Source of the DNA: Ruminococcus callidus
Lineage (GTDB): Bacteria > Bacillota > Clostridia > Oscillospirales > Ruminococcaceae
Length of the DNA stretch: 62,894 nt
NCBI RefSeq assembly: GCF_020709055.1
Contig: NZ_JAJFCK010000016.1
Span: 1-62,894 of the forward strand
Direction: 5' to 3'
A program made the translations under genes and the position numbers. The notes under the pieces were generated by a model. It searched no databases. It had not been told where the DNA came from and saw only the letters and a program-made list of their open reading frames with translations. Shown here in pieces: positions 44,420-52,598 of the stretch. The first letter of the stretch is position 1. Every line of letters begins with the position of its first letter.

Positions 44420-45916
44420 ATGCGAAAACGCAGTGTGATACGGGATACGATAAAGATGACTGCGGTACAGTTTGTTCTGGAGTGTCTGGCACTGTGGTTT
44501 CAGTCGTGGATGACACGCCGTGTCGGGGCGGAAACGGTGGGCATTCTGGCGCTCGCCGGTTCATTTTTTCAGCTGGCTGCTATGGCTGCCGGCGGAAATG
44601 CCATGCTCTGCGCCAGCCGGTTTGTGTCGGAGGAACTGGGGCGCACCGGCGGCTGTCCGGCACGGGTGCTGCGTCACGGACTTTGTTTTTGTCTGATGCT
44701 CGCTGTGCCGGTTTCCACGGCGGTGTACTGGTTTGCGCCGGAACTCAGCCGGCAGTTTTTGCGGGATGCGGCACTGGCAGATGCGGTACGGATGATGGCA
44801 CTGCTGCTGCCGCTGTGGGGGTACTGTGCGTGCCTGCGTGGGTATTTCAACGCCGTGTGCCGTGTGGCAGTGCCGGCGCTCTGCGATGTGCTGGAATTTT
44901 TGCTGCGTGTGGGGATTCTGGCATTTCTTCTGCGCCAAGGAGCTGCAAGTTCCGTGCAGGTCTGTCGGGATTTGATTTACAGTATGGCAGCCGGAACATT
45001 TTGCACGGCGATTTTTCTGACAGTGCTGTATGTCCGGCGCAGAGAATCCGACGGAACATGCAGCCTTTCCTTTTGGCGTTATGGCAGGCTGGCATTTCCG
45101 GTGGCGCTGGGCGGATGCCTGACCGCAGCGCTCAGCACGGCGAACGACACCCTGATCCCCATCACCCTCCGGCAGTCCGGCGATAGTGCCAGCCATGCAC
45201 TGGAGCAGTTCGGGACTTTTGAGGGCGTTGTGATTCCGGTGCTGTTCTTTCCATCCACCATGCTGTGCGCACTGTCGGGGATTCTGATTCCGGAGATCGC
45301 CCGTGCCAACGCCGCAGGCAATCAGCGCCGTGTTTGCCAGCTGACCGAGCGTGTGATTCAGCTGACGCTGATCTTCGCCATTCTCATTGCCGCAATCCTG
45401 CTGAAATTCGGCGGCAGGGTGGGATACTGGATGGACGGCGGCACGCTCTCCGGAAAAATGATTCGGATTCTGGCGCCGGTCGTGCCGTTTATCTATCTGG
45501 AAATCGTTTTGGAGGCGCTGCTCAAGGGCATGGGAAAGCAGAACTTCTCCTCGCTCAACTATCTGGCAGAATATGTCATCCGCATTTGCGTGGTGCTGAT
45601 TTTTATTCCGCTGTTTGGGTTTTATGGCATCGTGGCATCCTACTATACCAGCAACGTGTTCGGGAACTGCAATCGCCTGCGCATGGCAGCAAAAACGGCA
45701 AACATGCCGTTCCATCCGGGAAAACTCCTGGGGAAGCCGCTGTTTGCCGTTGTGTTTTCATTTGCAGTTGCCGCACTGCCGGAACTGTTCTGTCCTGCGC
45801 TGCGGGAGCATGCCGTGGGCATGGTGCTGTTTTTGGGCATCGCCCTGCCGCTGTATGTGATGGTGTTCTGGCTGCTGCGGGAGCGGCACACATGGGTCAC
45901 ATGCCGAGAATGGTGA
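44420..45916 (+). CDS. SpoVB-like polysaccharide/lipid flippase (MOP superfamily)
   Basis: 498 residues with about 14 predicted membrane helices, ending 'LPLYVMVFWLLRERH'. The arrangement and segments such as 'ISGILIPEIARANAAGN' (here LSGILIPEIA) and 'PVVPFIYLEIVLEALLKGMGKQNF' resemble SpoVB/MurJ-type exporters. SpoVB serves spore cortex assembly and is sigma-E controlled in B. subtilis; the sigma-E-like promoter here supports a sporulation role. Single-gene unit with RBS GGGAGGAGG. Its 3' end overlaps the convergent gene by 20 bp. Confidence 0.8.
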   Translation: MRKRSVIRDTIKMTAVQFVLECLALWFQSWMTRRVGAETVGILALAGSFFQLAAMAAGGNAMLCASRFVSEELGRTGGCPARVLRHGLCFCLMLAVPVSTAVYWFAPELSRQFLRDAALADAVRMMALLLPLWGYCACLRGYFNAVCRVAVPALCDVLEFLLRVGILAFLLRQGAASSVQVCRDLIYSMAAGTFCTAIFLTVLYVRRRESDGTCSLSFWRYGRLAFPVALGGCLTAALSTANDTLIPITLRQSGDSASHALEQFGTFEGVVIPVLFFPSTMLCALSGILIPEIARANAAGNQRRVCQLTERVIQLTLIFAILIAAILLKFGGRVGYWMDGGTLSGKMIRILAPVVPFIYLEIVLEALLKGMGKQNFSSLNYLAEYVIRICVVLIFIPLFGFYGIVASYYTSNVFGNCNRLRMAAKTANMPFHPGKLLGKPLFAVVFSFAVAALPELFCPALREHAVGMVLFLGIALPLYVMVFWLLRERHTWVTCREW

Positions 45917-46244
45917 ACATGGTGTGGGACTGGAACGTTTCCTGCGCCCAGCTGTCGATTTCACCGGCAATCTCAGCGACAGCACCGCCCTGCTGCTGCG
46001 CTGCCAGGAACAAGTTTTGCCACTGAATTTGCGTGACATAGGTGATGCCGAATGGCGCATAATTCGGAAGCTGTGCGCCGAGAAACGCACCGAATCCGGA
46101 GGAACGCATTAGATCATCGTGGAGCAGAAGAGAGTCCTCCTCCCAGAACTGTGTCTTGTTCCAAAAGAATTTTCCGAACTTTCCCCGCTGAAATTCGTGG
46201 TAACAGGTACCGCACCGTTCGGCAGCAGTTATGCAATACTTCAT
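45897..46244 (-). CDS. Hypothetical protein, 115 residues
   Basis: I do not recognise the family. It is rich in aromatic residues and Gln ('YVTQIQWQNLFLAAQQQGG') and has a CGTCYH motif near the N-terminus (about 11-16) that could bind metal. No signal peptide or membrane helix. A purine-rich RBS (AAAGGACTGAGG) precedes the ATG, and it is 25 bp after the YbaK-like gene on the same strand, so probably the third gene of that unit. Its end overlaps the convergent flippase gene. Confidence 0.55.
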   Translation of the reverse strand: MKYCITAAERCGTCYHEFQRGKFGKFFWNKTQFWEEDSLLLHDDLMRSSGFGAFLGAQLPNYAPFGITYVTQIQWQNLFLAAQQQGGAVAEIAGEIDSWAQETFQSHTMFTILGM

Positions 46245-46269
46245 CCTCAGTCCTTTCCTTTATGGTGCG

Positions 46270-46761
46270 CTATTTCTCCACAATGATGTCCGCCAGCTGA
46301 AACGGAACGACTTGGCGCAGACTGTCCAAAGACAGTTCCAGCTGGTGTCCGATTTTTCCGGCACTGCACAAAATGGTGGGAAAATTCTGCGCCGTTTCGT
46401 GAATGGTGGTGCGGAACAGCTTTTTCATGCCAATGGGAGAGCAGCCGCCGTGAATGTACCCCGTCAGCGGCAGCAGTTCCTTGGACTTGCACATGGAAAT
46501 CGCTTTCTCTCCAACGGCAGCTGCCGCTTTTTTCAAGTCCAGCTCCTCCGCCACGGGAACAAGAAAGACATAGTGTTCTCCGGATTTCGCCACAGTGACC
46601 AGTGTCTTGAACACCTGTTCCGGATTCTGTCCCAGCGCTGCGGCGAGCTCCACGCCGGTGTGCTGTCCGGTGGCAGCCTCCCAGACACGGTGGGTGTAGG
46701 GAACTTTTGCCCTTTCCAGCATCCGGATGGCGTTGGTCTTGAGGATTTTTTCCTTTGCCAT
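46270..46761 (-). CDS. ybaK: Cys-tRNA(Pro)/Cys-tRNA(Cys) deacylase YbaK
   Basis: 163 residues of a YbaK/EbsC-type protein ('KTNAIRMLERAKVPYTHRVW', 'QVFKTLVTV', 'KKAAAAVGEKAISM', 'GYIHGGCSPIGMKKLF'). Hydrolyses Cys mischarged on tRNA-Pro in trans. RBS AAAGGAG; 4 bp after the PrdX-like gene. Confidence 0.93.
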   Translation of the reverse strand: MAKEKILKTNAIRMLERAKVPYTHRVWEAATGQHTGVELAAALGQNPEQVFKTLVTVAKSGEHYVFLVPVAEELDLKKAAAAVGEKAISMCKSKELLPLTGYIHGGCSPIGMKKLFRTTIHETAQNFPTILCSAGKIGHQLELSLDSLRQVVPFQLADIIVEK

Positions 46762-46765
46762 AGCT

Positions 46766-47308
46766 TCATTCTCCTTTCAAGGTGACGAGGGTGTAATCGT
46801 GGTGCAGCGCATGGGTCAGCCGATCAAAGACATCGCTGGTTTTCAGCCGGATGGTAGAAGTGTTGATGCAGGGATGACAGCCGAAGTATGCTTCGTCCAG
46901 CAGGTCACGATCCACCACTAGCTGCACCCGATTTTCCGTGTCATACTGCAAGCCAAAGATGGTGGCAGAGCCGGGAGTCAGATGCAGCAGCGATGCCAGC
47001 TGCTCCTCGCCGGCGAAAGAGAGGCGGGCGCATCCCAGCTGTGCTGTGATCTCTTTGGTGCGAAAGGGCTTGGATGCTGGCAGAAGCAGCAGATAGAAAG
47101 CGGTTTTCTGCCGGTTGCAAAGAAACAGGTTCTTGCAAATCGGCGTGTGCAGCGCCTGTGAAACAGCCTCGCATTCCTCCATGGTAAATGCAGCCGGATG
47201 GTCTGCCCGTGTAAAGGAAATGTCCAGCCGTTCCAGAAGGTCGTATACGGCGCACTCCTTTTCCGGTCTGCCGCTGCAATCCGCCGGTCTTCCGGTTTCA
47301 ATGGTCAT
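46766..47308 (-). CDS. ProX/PrdX-type prolyl-tRNA editing deacylase
   Basis: 180 residues, YbaK/ProRS-editing domain. 'HPAAFTMEECEAV', 'CKNLFLCNRQKTAFYLLLLPA' and 'LTPGSATIFGL' are typical of the PrdX/ProXp branch, which removes Ala from tRNA-Pro. The ATG at 47308 is correctly spaced from GGAGG; a TTG at 47323 lies inside the RBS and is rejected. Forms a tandem editing unit with ybaK. Confidence 0.9.
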   Translation of the reverse strand: MTIETGRPADCSGRPEKECAVYDLLERLDISFTRADHPAAFTMEECEAVSQALHTPICKNLFLCNRQKTAFYLLLLPASKPFRTKEITAQLGCARLSFAGEEQLASLLHLTPGSATIFGLQYDTENRVQLVVDRDLLDEAYFGCHPCINTSTIRLKTSDVFDRLTHALHHDYTLVTLKGE

Positions 47309-47321
47309 GTTCGATTCCTCC

Positions 47322-47404
47322 AAAAAGAGCGCATAAACCGCAGCAAAATGCTGAGGTTCTGCGCTCTTGTCGTTTGTTCACCGGTTTCATTTACGAAACG
47401 GGTG
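47322..47404 (-). terminator. Terminator region of xylA
   Basis: Two stem-loops between xylA and the deacylase unit. Proximal to xylA: CACCGGTTTC / GAAACGGGTG (47379-47388 / 47395-47404, one mismatch). Distal: AAGAGCGCA / TGCGCTCTT (47325-47333 / 47360-47368), followed on the minus strand by a T-run. The second looks like the terminator proper. Confidence 0.65.
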
Positions 47405-47418
47405 CTCTTGTGTGAAAC

Positions 47419-48741
47419 TTACAGGCTGAACATGATATCGTTCATGATATCTTCCAGCATTTCCTGACGGCCGCTGGACAGGGAAGCAGTTACTTCGCCC
47501 TTTTCAACAGCGTACTTTTCCAGATCTTCCATAGAAGCCTTGCCAGCGATGATTTCTGCACCAATGCCGGTGTTCCAGCTTGCATAGCGGTCTTCTACGA
47601 ACTTGTCGATTCTGCCGTCCTGGATCAGCTTGTCTGCAATGCGCAGACCCAGTGCGAATGCATCCATACCAGCGATGTAGCTGTGGAAGATGTCCTCCAG
47701 TTCGAAGGAGCCGCGTCTTGCCTTGGCGTCGAAGTTCAGACCGCCGTTGGTGAAGCCTCCTGCCTTCAGAACCTCGTACATGCACAGGGTGGTGTCATAG
47801 ACATTGGTCGGGAACTGGTCAGTATCCCAGCCCAGCAGCGGATCGCCCTGGTTGGCATCGATGGAACCGAACATGCCGTTGGTTCTTGCCACACGCAGCT
47901 CGTGCTGGAAGGTGTGCTGTGCCAGTGTGGCATGGTTTGCCTCGATGTTCAGCTTGAAATCCTTGTCCAGACCGTACTTGTTCAGGAAACCGATGACGGT
48001 TGCCGAGTCAAAGTCGTACTGGTGCTTGGTGGGTTCCTTCGGCTTCGGTTCAACGTAGAAGTCGCCAGTGTAGCCGATGCTTCTTGCATAGTCCACAGTC
48101 AGATGCATCAGACGAGCCATGTTGTCCAGCTCCAGACCCATGTTGGTGTTCAGCAGTGTCTCATAGCCTTCACGGCCGCCCCAGAAAACGTAGCCCTGAC
48201 CGCCCAGCTTGACAGTAGCGTCAATGGCATTCTTGATCTGTGCTGCTGCAAATGCGAAAACATCTGCGCTGGGAGAGGTGCCTGCGCCGTGCATGAAGCG
48301 GGGGTGATCAAAGCACTTTGCGGTGCCCCACAGCAGCTTCTTGCCGGTCTTGTCCTGCATTTTTTTGCACAGGTCTACGATCTCTTTCAGCTTCTCGTTG
48401 GTTTCGCCCAGACTGCCGTACTCCGGAGAGAGGTCTCTGTCGTGGAAGCAGTAGTAGTCGATGCTCAGCTTTTCCATGATCTCGAAAGCAGCGTAAACCT
48501 TTGCCTTGGCACGCTCAGAAGCGTCTGTGCAGCCCCAGGTCTTATCGGTCGTGCCGCAGCCGAACATGTCGGTGCCGTCGCCGCCCATGGTGTGCCACCA
48601 GGACAGCGCAAACTTCAGCTGTTCCCGCATGGTCTTGCCAGCGATGACTTCTTCCGGATTGTAGAACTTAAATGCCAGCGGATTCTTGGAATGTTTGCCT
48701 TCATATGCAATTTTGGGGATACTCTTGAAAAATTCACTCAT
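47419..48741 (-). CDS. xylA: Xylose isomerase
   Basis: 440 residues, full length for the long (class II) clostridial type. '[13 protein letters not shown]' with the catalytic His, '[16 protein letters not shown]', '[16 protein letters not shown]', '[17 protein letters not shown]' and 'GSIDANQGD' give the metal ligands. Converts D-xylose to D-xylulose, consistent with plant-wall degradation. RBS AGGAGG. No xylulokinase is adjacent. Confidence 0.97.
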   Translation of the reverse strand: MSEFFKSIPKIAYEGKHSKNPLAFKFYNPEEVIAGKTMREQLKFALSWWHTMGGDGTDMFGCGTTDKTWGCTDASERAKAKVYAAFEIMEKLSIDYYCFHDRDLSPEYGSLGETNEKLKEIVDLCKKMQDKTGKKLLWGTAKCFDHPRFMHGAGTSPSADVFAFAAAQIKNAIDATVKLGGQGYVFWGGREGYETLLNTNMGLELDNMARLMHLTVDYARSIGYTGDFYVEPKPKEPTKHQYDFDSATVIGFLNKYGLDKDFKLNIEANHATLAQHTFQHELRVARTNGMFGSIDANQGDPLLGWDTDQFPTNVYDTTLCMYEVLKAGGFTNGGLNFDAKARRGSFELEDIFHSYIAGMDAFALGLRIADKLIQDGRIDKFVEDRYASWNTGIGAEIIAGKASMEDLEKYAVEKGEVTASLSSGRQEMLEDIMNDIMFSL

Positions 48742-48766
48742 TGGGATAGCCTCCTATAAAAATAGA

Positions 48767-48806
48767 ATAAAAAATATATTGAGAACCTGAGAATGAAGCA
48801 GGCTCT
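48767..48806 (-). terminator. Weak terminator between the membrane-protein gene and xylA
   Basis: AGAACCTG (48782-48789) pairs with CAGGCTCT (48799-48806) with one G-U, followed on the minus strand by an AT-rich T-run. It could let some transcripts read on into xylA. Confidence 0.45.
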
Positions 48807-48815
48807 TCTGCGGGG

Positions 48816-49730
48816 TTAAAACAGCGAGAACTGACGCTTTTCCGGTGCAAAGTACTCTTCCAGCACTGCAATATAGGAGCGGAAGCAAACCTCATCGCCA
48901 TAGGTCAGAACGTCGTTGTCCTCTGGTACGCCCAGCTGTTCCAGCTGCGCATCCGACAGATCCCGCAGATAGACGGTATCGTCTGCAGAAACACCGAGCA
49001 CGGCTTTCTGGGTATCGTTCAGATCCAGTTCCAGATCATCGGAGATGGCGAGCAGCTGCTGCGTGATTTCTGCACGGGATACAGTTGTCCACGTCACTGC
49101 CTGCACATTCTCCTGAAGCGGCCGTTCCAGATATACTGTGCGGTCATAGCCTACGGCAACAAAAGAGATCAGCGGCAGGTCAATGTCCAGCTCGTTTGGC
49201 TCTACGTGAATGGCAAGGTTGCCGCCGGAGCTGTCCTCTGTCTGAATGACCTCATAGCGGTATACCTGCGAGGGAGAAGTGCCGGATTCCAGAATGCTCT
49301 GGTTGGCGGGCGAGGCAAAGAAGGACATCACCATAAAGTACCCCAGCGAGCCCAGCACATAGAGCAGGAGATAGATGACACCGAAAATGGTTTTGGTGGT
49401 CTCTCCGGCACCGGACAAAAAGAAGATGACCAGCGCCGTCACGGCAATGGGCAGGATGACCTCCCATTTTCCGAAGCAGATCAAAATGAATGGCAGCGCC
49501 GCAGGCAGCATGACAATGCTGGAAAGACGTGTCAGGATCTGAAAGCGGCTGTAGAGCATCGCAATCAGCGCTGCAAGGGAAACTGCGGAGAAAACGCCGC
49601 AGAAAGCGGCTTTGTTTGGGATAGAAACTTCATAGAACAGTGCGAGATAAGAAAACCAGCAGACCATCGCACAATAGGCGGCACTCACCAGAGAAAGAAG
49701 TCTTTTTCCCCAGATGGATTTTGAATTCAT
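48816..49730 (-). CDS. Membrane protein of unknown function
   Basis: 304 residues. Five or so predicted membrane helices in the first 145 residues, then a soluble C-terminal region with two similar acidic sections ('LDLNDTQKAVLGVSADDTVYLRDL' region and 'LSDAQLEQLGVPED'). Family not recognised. The start at 49730 (MNSKSIWGKR) is preferred, although its RBS is poor, because the promoter lies at 49865-49893 and a start at 49850 would leave almost no leader. xylA lies 74 bp downstream on the same strand. Confidence 0.65.
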   Translation of the reverse strand: MNSKSIWGKRLLSLVSAAYCAMVCWFSYLALFYEVSIPNKAAFCGVFSAVSLAALIAMLYSRFQILTRLSSIVMLPAALPFILICFGKWEVILPIAVTALVIFFLSGAGETTKTIFGVIYLLLYVLGSLGYFMVMSFFASPANQSILESGTSPSQVYRYEVIQTEDSSGGNLAIHVEPNELDIDLPLISFVAVGYDRTVYLERPLQENVQAVTWTTVSRAEITQQLLAISDDLELDLNDTQKAVLGVSADDTVYLRDLSDAQLEQLGVPEDNDVLTYGDEVCFRSYIAVLEEYFAPEKRQFSLF

Positions 49731-49864
49731 GGTTTTGCGTCCACGCCCGCTTGCCAAAACCAGACGCAGCAAACAGGCTCTTCCTTTCCTTTCTGTAATT
49801 CTGCACAAAATCAAAGAGGACAATTCGAAAGAATACAGCTGAAATATCATGTAATCTCATTTCT

Positions 49865-49893
49865 ATTATATCATTTTTTTTGATGGGTGGCAA
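49865..49893 (-). promoter_or_regulatory. Sigma-A promoter of the membrane-protein gene
   Basis: Minus strand TTGCCA (49888-49893), 17-bp spacer, TATAAT (49865-49870). The 100 bp between this and the divergent PutP promoter are AT-rich with no further feature seen. Confidence 0.8.
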
Positions 49894-49996
49894 GTACTAT
49901 TGCAAAAAAAATACGGAATCCAAAAGAAAACATACAATTTTAAAGGAGAAATTCGGTTCTTTTACAAAATATTCACATAAAAACATGCAATTTCGC

Positions 49997-50026
49997 TTGC
50001 GCTTTTTGTGAATAACATGGTATAAT
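49997..50026 (+). promoter_or_regulatory. Sigma-A promoter of the PutP-type symporter gene
   Basis: TTGCGC (49997-50002), 18-bp spacer, TATAAT (50021-50026). Confidence 0.65.
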
Positions 50027-50101
50027 AAAAATAATTGTGTCAATTTCAATTGGGAGTGCTCGAAATTGTGCACGGTCAAAAGAAAAAAGGAGCTGTGGTC
50101 T

Positions 50102-51646
50102 GTGACAAAATCAGTCGTATGTATTCTCATTGCCATTCTCGTCTATATGGCGGCAATGGTCATAATCGGAGCGGTCTACTCCAAGAAAAACAGCAGTGTC
50201 GGGGATTTCTATCTGGGCGGACGGCGTCTGGGACCGATCGTCTCTGCCATGAGTGCAGAGGCGTCGGACATGAGCAGTTATCTGCTTATGGGACTTCCGG
50301 GACTGGCGTATCTGAGCGGATGCGCCGAGGTCGGCTGGACCGCCATCGGTCTTGCCATTGGTACTTATCTGAACTGGCTGATCGTTGCCAAGCGTCTGCG
50401 TGTGTACTCCCAGCGCTGCGGAAACGCCATTACCATTCCGGATTTTTTCTCCAACCGCTATCGGGATAACAGGCACGTGCTCATGGGCATCGCTGCGCTG
50501 GTCATTCTGGTCTTCTTTGTGCCCTACACCGCCTCCGGCTTCTCCGCCTGCGGCAAGCTGTTCAACCAGCTCTTCGGGTGGGATTACCACATGGCAATGA
50601 TCATCAGCGCTGTCATCATCATCGCCTACACCTGTCTGGGCGGATTTCTGGCGGCAAGCTTTACCGACCTGATTCAGAGTATCGTCATGACCTCTGCGCT
50701 GGTGGTTCTGGTGATCTACGGCGTGTACACTGCCGGCGGTCTGGAGAATGTTATGGAAAATGCACGCGGCATTGAAAACTATCTCAGCTTCACCAGCACG
50801 AGAACTGCGGACGGGGAACTGGTTTCCTTTGGGGGACTGAGCATTGTTTCAACGCTGGCGTGGGGACTTGGCTACTTCGGTATGCCTCACATCCTGCTGC
50901 GTTTCATGGCGATTGACGATAAGAACAAGATTAAGATCTCCCGCCGTATCGCCTCAACCTGGGTGGTGATCGCCATGGGTGTTGCTGTGTTTATCGGCAT
51001 CATCGGCAATGCGCTGACTGCCAACGGCACCATTGAAGAGCTTGTCACTTCCTCCCGTTCGGAGACCATCGTTCTGGAAATGGCAACAGTGCTCAGCAAG
51101 CACAGCGTTGGCGCTGCGCTGATTGCCGGTCTGATCTTTGCCGGAATTCTGGCGTGCACCATGTCCACCTCGGACTCTCAGCTGCTGGCAGCTTCGTCCA
51201 GTGTGTCGGAGAACCTGATGAAGGGCGTTTTCCATGTGAAGCTGTCGGAAAAGCATTCCATGATGGTAGCACGTGCCGTGCTGCTGGTTATCGCTGTGCT
51301 GGGTATCATTCTGGCATGGGACAGCAACAGCTCTGTCTTCCGTGTGGTATCCTTTGCGTGGGCTGGATTCGGTGCAACTTTTGGCCCTGTGGTTTTGACT
51401 GCACTGTTCTGGAAGCGCTCTAATAAATACGGTGCACTTGCCGGCATGCTCACCGGCGGCATTATGGTTTTCGTCTGGAAGTTTGCTGTCAGCAAGCTGG
51501 GCGGTGTGTTCGCCATCTATGAGCTGCTGCCGGCATTCGTGAGCGCGCTGATTGCCATTGTTGTGGTATCGCTGCTGACCAAGGCGCCGGAGCAGGAAAT
51601 CGTGGATGAATTCGAGGCGGTTTCTGCGGAAATGAAACAGAAGTAA
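50102..51646 (+). CDS. putP: Sodium/solute symporter, PutP (SSS) family
   Basis: 514 residues, about 13 membrane helices. 'SVGDFYLGGRRLGPIVSAMSAEASDMSSYLLMG' region and 'AYTCLGGFLAASFTDLIQ' carry the sodium-site residues of the PutP sodium/proline symporters. The likely substrate is proline, but SSS specificity cannot be read safely from sequence. The GTG at 50102 is chosen because AAAGGAG lies 9 nt upstream; the frame is open back to a TTG at 50066 without an RBS. Confidence 0.85.
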   Translation: MTKSVVCILIAILVYMAAMVIIGAVYSKKNSSVGDFYLGGRRLGPIVSAMSAEASDMSSYLLMGLPGLAYLSGCAEVGWTAIGLAIGTYLNWLIVAKRLRVYSQRCGNAITIPDFFSNRYRDNRHVLMGIAALVILVFFVPYTASGFSACGKLFNQLFGWDYHMAMIISAVIIIAYTCLGGFLAASFTDLIQSIVMTSALVVLVIYGVYTAGGLENVMENARGIENYLSFTSTRTADGELVSFGGLSIVSTLAWGLGYFGMPHILLRFMAIDDKNKIKISRRIASTWVVIAMGVAVFIGIIGNALTANGTIEELVTSSRSETIVLEMATVLSKHSVGAALIAGLIFAGILACTMSTSDSQLLAASSSVSENLMKGVFHVKLSEKHSMMVARAVLLVIAVLGIILAWDSNSSVFRVVSFAWAGFGATFGPVVLTALFWKRSNKYGALAGMLTGGIMVFVWKFAVSKLGGVFAIYELLPAFVSALIAIVVVSLLTKAPEQEIVDEFEAVSAEMKQK

Positions 51647-51664
51647 GTTATAATTTGAAATGAT

Positions 51665-51707
51665 AAGCCCCCGCTGCAATCCTGTGCATTTGCAGCGGGG
51701 CTTTGCT
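51665..51707 (+). terminator. Terminator of the symporter gene
   Basis: AAGCCCCCGCTGCAA pairs with TTGCAGCGGGGCTT (51665-51679 / 51690-51703), followed by a short T-rich tail. Confidence 0.7.
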
Positions 51708-51711
51708 GTCT

Positions 51712-52389
51712 TCATTCTCTTTGGTATGCCAGACGGAGCTTTTCAATGGCGTGCTTTTCAATGCGGGAGACGTAGGAGCGGGAAATGCCCATTTTCTTGG
51801 AGATCTCCCGCTGTGTCATGGGTGCTTTGCCGTACAGCCCGTATCGCTGCACCAGAATCTCGGCTTCCCGTGGCGTCAGGCAGTTTTGCAGATACTGGTA
51901 TAGCTGCTGGGACTGGATCAGTGTGTCCACCATCTCCGGCAGGTCGCTGCCGTCGTCCATAATGTCCATGAGTGTGAGCTGATTGCCCTCGCTGTCGGTG
52001 TCGATAGGTTCGCCCATATAGAGCTGGTCGGCATGCTTTTTCTGGGCACGGAAGTTCATGAGAATCTCGTTTTCAATGCAGCGGCTGGCGTAGGTGGCAA
52101 ACCTCGCCCCCTTACTGTTGTCAAAGGAATCCACCGCCTTGACGAGCCCGATGGTACCAATGGAGATCAGTTCCTCCTGTTCTGCCGGAAGCACCCCATA
52201 CTTTTTGGTGATGTGCACCACAAGGCGCATGTTGTGCAGAATCAGACGTTCCCGTGCATGGCGGTCGCCCTGCGCCATGGCATTGAAGCAGTCCGATTCC
52301 TCCTGTTTGGTCAGCGGCTTACGGAAAGAACCGGACTCCGCCACATGCAGAAAGAAAAAGAAAACCTGTTGGAGCAATTGTAAAAACAT
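51712..52389 (-). CDS. sigK: RNA polymerase sporulation sigma factor, SigK type
   Basis: 225 residues. N-terminus 'MFLQLLQQVFFFFLHVAESG' is hydrophobic, like the pro-sequence cleaved from pro-sigma-K, followed by 'SFRKPLTKQEE' as in SigK. Region 2 ('HNMRLVVHITKKYG', 'ISIGTIGLVKAVDSFDNSKGARFATYASRCIENEI' region) and region 4 ('LTPREAEILVQRYGL', 'MTQREISKKMGISRSYVSRIEKHA' region) are intact. It would direct late mother-cell genes. The gene is continuous, with no skin-type insertion. Start 52389 follows GAGGTG and a sigma-E-type promoter. Confidence 0.88.
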   Translation of the reverse strand: MFLQLLQQVFFFFLHVAESGSFRKPLTKQEESDCFNAMAQGDRHARERLILHNMRLVVHITKKYGVLPAEQEELISIGTIGLVKAVDSFDNSKGARFATYASRCIENEILMNFRAQKKHADQLYMGEPIDTDSEGNQLTLMDIMDDGSDLPEMVDTLIQSQQLYQYLQNCLTPREAEILVQRYGLYGKAPMTQREISKKMGISRSYVSRIEKHAIEKLRLAYQRE

Positions 52390-52405
52390 CGAATCACCTC
52401 GGAAT

Positions 52406-52435
52406 AGTGTATGCGGTGGGACATGTGGGATATTC
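52406..52435 (-). promoter_or_regulatory. Putative sigma-E promoter of sigK
   Basis: Minus strand GAATATC (52429-52435), 15-bp spacer, CATACACT (52406-52413), an almost exact match to the sigma-E consensus (KMATATT-N14-15-CATACAHT). The transcript would start at about the RBS, so the leader is very short. Confidence 0.7.
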
Positions 52436-52470
52436 CGGCGAAATAGGGCGCTCACATTTTTCTGAGTGAC

Positions 52471-52499
52471 TTGCACTTTCGGGGAATTTGTGGTATAAT
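52471..52499 (+). promoter_or_regulatory. Sigma-A promoter of mrp
   Basis: TTGCAC (52471-52476), 17-bp spacer, TATAAT (52494-52499), divergent from the sigK promoter. Confidence 0.8.
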
Positions 52500-52548
52500 A
52501 GGGATACCCGGCATACAGGAAAAGCACTGTGTCGTCTGGGAGAACGAA

Positions 52549-52575
52549 CAGAGCGCCGTCTGGCATGGCGCTCTG
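52549..52575 (+). promoter_or_regulatory. Stem-loop in the mrp leader
   Basis: Perfect 9-bp stem CAGAGCGCC / GGCGCTCTG with a 9-nt loop, ending 7 bases before the RBS (AAGGAG). No T-run follows, so it is not a terminator; a translation-level control is possible. Confidence 0.5.
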
Positions 52576-52598
52576 CAACTGGAAGGAGTTTTTTCATC

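Noticed and set aside
49750..49850. N-terminal extension of the unknown membrane protein to 49850.
   Set aside because: It would begin only about 8 bases after the predicted transcription start, leaving no room for a ribosome binding site.
51712..52389. Skin-like recombination element in sigK.
   Set aside because: The gene is continuous with no integrase or insertion.
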